Below are positions 57,819 to 64,000 of a stretch of DNA of 64,000 nt, piece after piece. Source of the stretch: Calonectria ilicicola (taxonomy: Eukaryota; Ascomycota; Sordariomycetes; Hypocreales; Nectriaceae); NCBI GenBank assembly GCA_020809705.1, contig CP085826.1:2480001-2544000 (forward strand), read 5' to 3'. Made by a program: the position numbers and the translations under genes. A model generated the notes under the pieces. That model was not told the origin of the DNA, ran no database searches, and saw only the letters and a program-made list of their open reading frames with translations. Each line of letters opens with the position of its first letter. The first letter of the stretch is position 1.

Positions 57819-60294
57819 GATGTCTGGTGAACGGTGTGTGTGGGTGTGTGTTTGGGTTGGTAAGGTGTTTCAAGAGTCTTCTTGTGGTTTGCTTCCTCTA
57901 GCTTGAGTAGCAAAGCGCGAATGTATTGTGAGGTTGGAGAATTATTATAGAACAGTGATTGCAAGTCTGGGTGATTGGTGTCTGGAGTGTAGATGATGGA
58001 AAAAGAAGAGAGAGGGGAGGTGCGAAGCGAAGGTTTAAAAGAAGGTCGACGAGAGGACAGCTCGCAAAGCTATTGATTGGGAAGCTACGTCATAGCGAAC
58101 GTCAAGAGCATCATCATCGTCGGTAAGTAGATACCTAATACCTGAGGTTAGCCTGAGGTCGCCAAGCATACAGAGGGGCGTGTACCTCAATGTATCCATG
58201 GATGGCGGGGAATAGTGGGCGGGTACCTATAAAATAGCGACTGTCTGAGGCAAAAGAGCAGCACGTCTCCACTAAAAGTGCCCCGCGCCCATGTTCCTGC
58301 ATGGCAAGCTCGCCAAACTCATCCAATTTACGTCACCACTCTGCCCTGTTTGACGACGCCTCGGTCAGCTTTCATGAGAGATCGCGTGCCAACTGGCCCA
58401 CTATCAGCCATTGCTTTCACCGACCCTTCTACTTAGTCTCCATTGTCTTCTTTGATCTTCTATGCAATCATGGTTCCACAGCTAGTCTGCGCTGCACACG
58501 GGCATGAGAATTGACACTAAAGTTCAATGACGGAGACGAACCCACGCCCTTGTGACAGAACACAAGGCACACTGCGCAAATATGATTTCTATTACGACAA
58601 GGTAGCATATTCTTCGAGATACTAGGAGTGTGTGTGAATAAATCGATAAGCTAGAGTTTACATTATTTAGCTTGTATTTATTCAATCGGCCAATTTTCTT
58701 CTCCTTGTTCACTGGCATCTAGATTTACGTCATATGTGTCATTTTTACGGATCCCAGCTTAAAATAAACGCACAGTTCTATTCCTTTTGTAATCTTTAAT
58801 TTTGAGTCGTTAAGGTAGTAGTCGTGCTCTGTTCATCACCAGAACACTCACTTGATTGCCCATGATTTCCTTGCTTTTGTCTGTCACGATCATGGCTTTT
58901 ATCGAGACATGTTTTTGGGGGTTTTATTTATCCGCTATTTCTATCTTTTGGAGCCTAAAAGCGCCAATTTTTATTGACGTTGATGCTGTCCTTAGAAATT
59001 CCCGAGCAGTATATCATCATTACTCCATGTCCTCGTAATAAACAGGTCTCGATATCACATCCTAGCAACGTGAAAATCCCTTCTTGTCCCGTCATCTTAA
59101 GCCATGCATTATACGGGCAAGCTGGCATCAGTTCCATGATAACAATGATATCATTTTGAGCCTGTCGTATTTCTCTCAAAGAAAACAATGTCTAGCTTTC
59201 TTCAGAGCTAAAATACCAGATATCAAACCATATCTCGCTGTTATCTGAGAAATTTCTATGGCTCCAGTGAATTCAGCGTAAACGAAACCGCGAAGGTTAG
59301 TAACTTAAGAATCCTAGATGCTAGGCTAGGGTATATGTAGAATTATTACTTCATGATCGACAGGCGGGAGTAATCAGCCAGCGCATCCTGCTTCTACACA
59401 ACAATTCTAGCCAAGGTGGCATCCATACAGGTCCAACGGATTCATGCCTAAAGGTAAACAGTCACCGTATCAGGTAACGAATGGACGCACGTACATGACA
59501 GAGTGAGGTCGACTTTGAGCCTGTGCCTTAACTTTGGAGGTTTTACTGACTAGTGCAATTAAAGGCAATTCCAACGTATCAAGCCCTGCGTGCTGCATGG
59601 CAGTCAGCTCATAGATCGCATCTTTGGCCATATTTTATTCCCCGTGCTATTATTAGGTACCTTTTTACTTCATTCATGGATTATCCGTGACACTTCATTC
59701 TGCTGCGGCAGGATGGGCTGGCGGCTAACTAGAGCCGCACCCTGAAGCCGATACCATCTAAAACCACCCATAAAACTGAAACGCCGCCACCTAGTGTCAG
59801 TTCTCAGAGCACGGTCTCTCTCCGCTCTTCTTGAATATTTGGCTTCTTGTAAATAAGAATAAGTATTTTTTTATTTCATTCCAGTAGCCGTTTGGTAATG
59901 CGAACACACATCTGCTCTAAACAGTAAAGTCACCTGGTATTTGGTGACCCAGAGAAGCCTTACTCAAAATTTTAAGAAGGAAAACGATCATTGACTATCA
60001 GAATCGAAATGTACTTCCTCGAAAGAAATTTCTGCGGTCGGCAAAACGAGCCATTGCAAAGGGGCTGAAAAGGTCCGGGAGCAGAGAGGTGAGACTAGGG
60101 ACAAGTGGACCCAGAATCTGGCCAACCTTGGTGTTGGCACCTTAATATCAGACAGGCATAGACAATGATGTCTATTTATTATTTAACACTGAATCCAGCT
60201 ACACATCAAAACGTATCAAATCACAAATCTTGGCCAACATTTTGGTTACCATCGTCAATGACATACACTAATTAACTTTTGCAACACCTCCATC
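57819..60294. other. AT-rich divergent spacer between RTC3-like and HET genes
   Basis: The first ~250 bases are the RTC3-like promoter and leader, with a GT-rich run at 57834-57860. From about 58560 the DNA is AT-rich with only short ORFs. No repeat ends, transposase-like ORF or RNA gene was recognised. Confidence 0.5.
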
Positions 60295-61506
60295 ATGTGG
60301 TTTGTCGACACCGAAACTTTCCGACTGCAATCTGGCGAACATGATTCTTTTAGAGATGAGGGCTATGCCATTCTCTCGCATCACTGGGCTCAGTCCGAAA
60401 TTTCCTTGCAGCAGTTGAAGGATATCAATGTCAGGCTCGACGCAGGCGGATCACCACCAAAGACTCCCCAGTTCGATAAAATTCGAGGTGCGTGCCGGGT
60501 AGCACAAGTTCATCGCATCAAGTGGATATGGATTGATACATGTTGCATCAACAAAACAAACTCGGGCGACAAATCAGAGTTTGTCAGCTCCATGTTCAAA
60601 TGGTACCGCGATGCCAAGATTTGCATTACATACCTGTGTGATATAGAGGAGAGTACCGAAAATTCCCCATCCAACCATGGAATACTCTACAATTCAGATA
60701 CCCCATCTGCGTGGTTTACACGTGGTTGGACATTGCAGGAACTTCTAGCACCACGTGTTGTGCTGTTCTACGACAAGAATTGGAAATACATAGGCACAAA
60801 GACAACCCTTGCCGAGCCTATAGAACGGATCACTAAAATATCCGCAAAATACCTCACGAGGAAGGCGGACTTTATGGAGGCTTCTATTGCAACAAAGATG
60901 AGTTGGATGGCCGGACGGGAAACAGAAAGGGCTGAGGATATTGCCTACGCTATGCTGGGCATCTTTGATCTATCAATGACTCCTCAATACGGAGAAGGTA
61001 TGCGTGAGTTTTTGAGGCTACAGAAAATGCTCTTGAAATCATCAGCAGACGAGTCGCTGTTTGCATGGAGGATGCCCGAGCTTGGGGCCGGAGCGAAATA
61101 CAACAATAAACCCGAAAATTGGGAGTCAGACGAATGGGGAATTTTGGCTGCTTCGCCTAGTTGGTTCAAGGACTGTGGAGAGGTGATGGCTGCATGCACA
61201 GAGTCGGTCACACGGACCGGCGGAGGTTTCTCCATGATCCAGCAGGGCATTTTGGTATGGATCCGAGACCCTGAAGATGAAAAGAGCCATATGAAGATCA
61301 TGTGCTTCCGGTTAAACTGTTGCACGAGGGACCGTGATGGAAGCATCCTGCCGATTCAAATTTATCTTCGCCCACTCAAACCTCACCCAGGCATGAAGCT
61401 GAAGCGGATTCGTAGTACCGAGTGGCGGTTATCAGATGGTATAAACACCCAGACACACTCAAAAGCATGCATTATCATGCAACCGGAACCAGCGCGGATG
61501 AATTAG
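60295..61506 (+). CDS. Stand-alone HET-domain (heterokaryon incompatibility) protein
   Basis: A single exon of 403 aa. HET domains are TIR-like modules that trigger cell death when unlike strains fuse. The motifs are in order: GYAILSHHWAQSEISLQQL (about 23-41), GACRVAQVHRIKWIWIDTCC (about 65-84) with INKTN and SSMFKWYRDAKICITYL, then WFTRGWTLQELLAP (about 142-155) and WKYIGTK. The GIFDLSMTPQYGEG block is typical of the HET-D/E/R-type N-terminus. There is no NACHT or WD40 part; the ORF ends soon after a poorly conserved C-terminal half, so this is either a naturally short HET protein or the head of a former longer one. It lies alone in AT-rich DNA with no partner gene beside it. The ATG at 60295 fits the family start (short lead MWFVDTETFRL). 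Confidence 0.9.
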   Translation: MWFVDTETFRLQSGEHDSFRDEGYAILSHHWAQSEISLQQLKDINVRLDAGGSPPKTPQFDKIRGACRVAQVHRIKWIWIDTCCINKTNSGDKSEFVSSMFKWYRDAKICITYLCDIEESTENSPSNHGILYNSDTPSAWFTRGWTLQELLAPRVVLFYDKNWKYIGTKTTLAEPIERITKISAKYLTRKADFMEASIATKMSWMAGRETERAEDIAYAMLGIFDLSMTPQYGEGMREFLRLQKMLLKSSADESLFAWRMPELGAGAKYNNKPENWESDEWGILAASPSWFKDCGEVMAACTESVTRTGGGFSMIQQGILVWIRDPEDEKSHMKIMCFRLNCCTRDRDGSILPIQIYLRPLKPHPGMKLKRIRSTEWRLSDGINTQTHSKACIIMQPEPARMN

Positions 61507-61843
61507 GGGGGTATGTCGAAAGGTAATCGAGTGCCTTTGTAGTAAAGTGGAAGGTATTATTGGAATATTTCCAAATAGTGGAAAGATTGGAATCACTTGT
61601 GTTATTATTTCATGCTGCAAGTTGGGTGGTAGTTTAGAACTTTGTCATTTCTATGAGGCTCCCAACTGGGTCTTGTTTTGTTATCAATTGTAAGAGCTAA
61701 TTGTAAGAGTTAGGAAGCGGAAAGAGTCAGCAATTGCCCAAAGCATATAATCATATTTAAATCAGTGTCTTCCAATTATAAAAGAGCACTAGAAAAGCTG
61801 GTGTGAAAAGACCAAGTCAGAACTAACCCATTGAACATGTGCA
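61507..61843. other. AT-rich spacer between HET gene and 5S rRNA gene
   Basis: 3' region of the HET gene. A TATAAAA at 61778-61784 lies about 90 bases before the 5S gene, too far to be its main element. Nothing else is seen. Confidence 0.5.
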
Positions 61844-61847
61844 TATA
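61844..61847 (+). promoter_or_regulatory. TATA element of the 5S rRNA gene
   Basis: TATA at positions -29 to -26 relative to the first base of the 5S gene (61873), the location I recall as required for Neurospora 5S transcription by RNA polymerase III. Confidence 0.65.
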
Positions 61848-61872
61848 GTCTGAATGAAGGGCATGTTCTGAT

Positions 61873-61991
61873 ACATACGACCATAGCTCTTAGAAAATAC
61901 GGGATCCCGTCCGCTCTCCCATAGTCAAGCTGAGAAGCGGTGAATTAGTACTCGGGTCGGTGACGACCGGGGAATCCTCGCTGTTGTATGT
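61873..61991 (+). rRNA. 5S ribosomal RNA (divergent variant)
   Basis: A 119-base gene with canonical ends (ACATACGACCATAG at the start, TGTTGTATGT at the end), which pair as helix I. Internal conserved blocks are present: CCCGTCCGCTC, TCAAGCTGAG, TTAGTA and the GGTGACGACC/GAATCC region. The middle differs from the usual filamentous-ascomycete 5S, but the changes keep pairing: GCTCTTAG with CTGAGAAGC for helix II with one bulged A, GGTCG with CGACC for helix IV, and AGCGGTGA with TCCTCGCT (one mismatch) for helix V. A TATA box precedes it and a ten-T terminator follows. It is probably a functional minor 5S type rather than a pseudogene, since these fungi carry dispersed 5S genes of several types. 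Transcription is by RNA polymerase III. Confidence 0.9.
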
Positions 61992-62000
61992 TTTTTTTTT
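61991..62000 (+). terminator. RNA polymerase III terminator of the 5S gene
   Basis: An uninterrupted run of ten T begins at the last base of the 5S gene. T-runs of four or more terminate RNA polymerase III. Confidence 0.85.
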
Positions 62001-62810
62001 GCGTCCTTTGCTTATGGCCGACCCAACTCATCTTCCTTTTTGTTTCATCTTCAGATCTAATAGAGTAATATGGGAGGTGATTCAACAGTGGAATATGAAA
62101 GGCTAAGCCATAGAATTGAGTTGATACAAGACGTATATGGCTTCTGCTGGTCCCAGCGGAACCGAAACCGTCGTCTCCAGTTTATTCATCTAGCTCGATG
62201 GCCCTTCTCCACCATAGTTTTCCAAAAGTGACAAGAATATCGATGATTCTATAGGTGTAGAAAATGAAATTGATGTCTCACAAGAAACTGGAGACTTTAT
62301 TTGGTCACCTCTCTATTTCTTCTTGCATTTGGGCCTCCTCCTTTGAGAAATGGCCAGTCTCATCAGTGGTGTAGCAAAACCACATGTTTGGTGTTGTCGT
62401 CCATGAGCTGTGATTGGCCACCTGCGTATTAGCTAAGCAGAGTAGGCTGCGGGCAGACGACGTGGATTTCGCCGACTCGGCCACGCCAGACAGTGTTTGC
62501 CTGTCTCGCTGCAGTGCACCGCCGGTACGTACCCGCCCAGGTAGCTCCAGCCCCAGGCCAGGCTAGGTACCAGGAGCTTCGTCAATCCATCAACCTCCAA
62601 CTCCACCATCATCCATCACGATTCCTCCCCCCCGCGAAACCAACTCGAATCCCCCCCCGCGCGATACCCAGGGAGCCTGACGACCCAAGGCAACCTGTGA
62701 TCCCCCGAAGCTCTACAGAACGTAGACGATTCCCTTGATTGACGCCCTCCGCCTCGGCATCCGGACCTTGCATCTCCATCGACGTCTAGATCCCAGCACC
62801 AGAGGCCACC
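62001..62810. other. Spacer and promoter of the proteasome beta3 gene
   Basis: No gene is seen. From about 62580 the sequence is C/T-rich with runs of C (about 62628-62660), a likely leader of the proteasome gene. The ORF on the opposite strand across 62616-63497 is a shadow. Confidence 0.5.
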
Positions 62811-63655
62811 ATGGTATGTCCCGCCTGTCCTCGCTGCCTCATCCGTCAGCCACATCTTCGTGCTAACCTCCGTCTTAGTCGTCCCCCTTCTCAATAAGTC
62901 CGTCTTCCTGCCCAGCTGCCCCCATAGCTCCGTCCCCCAAGCTAACCTCCCTCGCCCACCACAGACGGCGGCGCCTGCGTCGCCATGGTCGGTAAGGACT
63001 GCGTTGCCATCGCCTGCGATCTGCGCCTCGGTCTCCAGGCCCTCACCGTCTCCAACGATTTCCCCAAGATTTTCCAGTATGGCGATGTCTTCTTGGGTCT
63101 CACCGGCCTGGCCACCGACGTCAATACCGTCAGCGACCTGTTCCGCTACAAGGTCAACATGTACCGCCTGCGCGAGGAGCGCCAGATTGCGCCCCGCACC
63201 TTTGCCAATCTCGTTTCGTCCTCTCTCTACGAACGCCGCTTCGGTCCCTACTTCGTTTCCCCTGTTGTTGCCGGCCTCGATCCCAAGACCAGCCAGCCCT
63301 TCATCTGCGGCTTCGACAGCATCGGCTGCATCGACTTTGCCAAGGACTTCATTACCTCTGGTACCGCCTCTGAGCAGCTGTTTGGCATGTGCGAGAGTCT
63401 CTGGGAGCCTGATCTGGTATGTCTTGGACCTTTGGCGAATTTGATGCCGTGACCCCTCAATAGAGAGGATGGTCTGCCAATCAGCAGCTGCTAACATTCC
63501 TTTCTCAACAGGAGCCCGATGCCCTCTTCGAGACCATCTCCCAGGCTCTTCTCAATGCTGTCGACCGTGACGCCCTTTCCGGCTGGGGTGCCCACGTTTA
63601 CATTATCGAGAAGGACAAGGTCACCAAGCGATTACTAAAGGGCAGACAAGATTAG
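62811..63655 (+). CDS. PUP3: 20S proteasome subunit beta type-3 (Pup3)
   Basis: A non-catalytic beta subunit of the 20S proteasome core. Model: 62811-62813 (ATG only), 62879-62897, 62965-63416 and 63512-63655 (205 aa, the same length as yeast Pup3). Introns 62814-62878 (GTATGT/TAG), 62898-62964 (GTCCGT/CAG) and 63417-63511 (GTATGT/CAG) keep phase and give [23 protein letters not shown] at the start and [14 protein letters not shown] at the last join. Diagnostic blocks are [47 protein letters not shown] and [11 protein letters not shown]. There is no propeptide with a Gly-Thr processing site, which agrees with the inactive beta3 type. Reading from the internal ATG at 62988 alone would lose the conserved N-terminus. 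Confidence 0.95.
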
Positions 63656-64000
63656 AGTGGTGTATGGGAACTGACCTGGACAGCTCAGGATACGGCGCGA
63701 GGCGGCGGGATCTGCATCATGTATGAATAGATACTCAGCAAAATATATTACAAGCTGGGTAATGACAGTGCACAAGCACCTTCAAGCAAACAAGCACTTG
63801 AATTGCGATGTACCAAGCTGTCAAAGCGTGTCAACGCATGCATACGAAACCAATGATCAGTCATGAGGCGCGCTAAATCCCATTTCATTTCTCAAAGTGT
63901 CTTTTATATTGCATCATCGTACAGGTGGGAGGGACATGCCAACTTTTTTAGGGCCACGTCCCTTGCTCCAGGTCCAACCTCAGCTCCAGCTCTAGCTCCA
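63656..64000. other. Right edge of the window
   Basis: 3' region of the proteasome gene. The last ~35 bases contain short imperfect copies of CAGCTCC/CAGCTCT, cut by the window end. No gene is seen. Confidence 0.5.

Noticed and set aside
62616..63497. 293-codon minus-strand ORF
   Set aside because: Antisense shadow of PUP3 exons and introns; Gly/Ala-rich and without family features.

Overview
The window is nuclear DNA of a filamentous ascomycete. Genes carry short introns (50-140 bp, one of 247 bp) with GTATGT/GTAAGT-type donors and CTAAC-like branch sites, and intergenic spaces run to several kb. Myosin-motor chitin synthases, a HET-domain protein and a dispersed single 5S rRNA gene with an upstream TATA element all fit Pezizomycotina. 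The protein sequences look like Sordariomycetes, most likely Hypocreales; that placement is judgement by eye, not a search. I support 19 protein genes and one 5S rRNA gene, about one gene per 3.2 kb. Exon joins were chosen by hand so that splice signals, reading phase and family motifs agree; every spliced model given here closes in frame.

Layout. 0.7-2.2 kb: a mitochondrial PDK/BCKDK-type kinase (+). 3.0-18.3 kb: the cell-wall block, a class VII (-) and a class V (+) chitin synthase, head to head across a 4.27 kb shared upstream region. 19.5-22.9 kb: the ribosome-biogenesis factor Urb1/Npa1 (-). 26.6-28.5 kb: a proline/serine-rich protein with two tandem CRIB-like motifs (+), behind a leader with an overlapping upstream ORF. 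30.5-34.6 kb: a YcaC-like isochorismatase-family hydrolase with a signal peptide, and a histidine acid phosphatase of the phytase family that carries a membrane anchor (both +). 35.7-40.0 kb: a small single-pass membrane protein (+), an inositol monophosphatase (+) and the RNA chaperone La (-).

41.3-46.1 kb is a mitochondria-related stretch: a cPLA2-type phospholipase with a mitochondrial-looking N-terminus (+), ribosomal protein mL44/Mrpl3 (-), and, sharing a 378 bp divergent promoter with mL44, an 89-residue membrane protein that may be a respiratory complex I accessory subunit (+). 49.5-51.3 kb: a RING-H2 ubiquitin ligase of the RNF126/RNF115 layout (+). 52.5-57.8 kb: a small eight-cysteine secreted protein, a long-chain fatty alcohol oxidase and an Rtc3/SBDS-domain protein (all -). 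58-64 kb: AT-rich DNA with a stand-alone HET-domain protein (+), a structurally coherent but divergent 5S rRNA gene (+) and proteasome subunit beta3/Pup3 (+).

Most genes are conserved housekeeping genes and I see no biosynthetic cluster, intact transposon, CRISPR array or clearly new multi-gene system. The items most worth a second look are the variant 5S rRNA with compensatory helix changes, the tandem CRIB-like repeat with its ATGA-overlapping upstream ORF, the signal-peptide isochorismatase, the membrane-anchored phytase, the eight-cysteine secreted protein, and the chitin synthase pair with its unusually large common control region.
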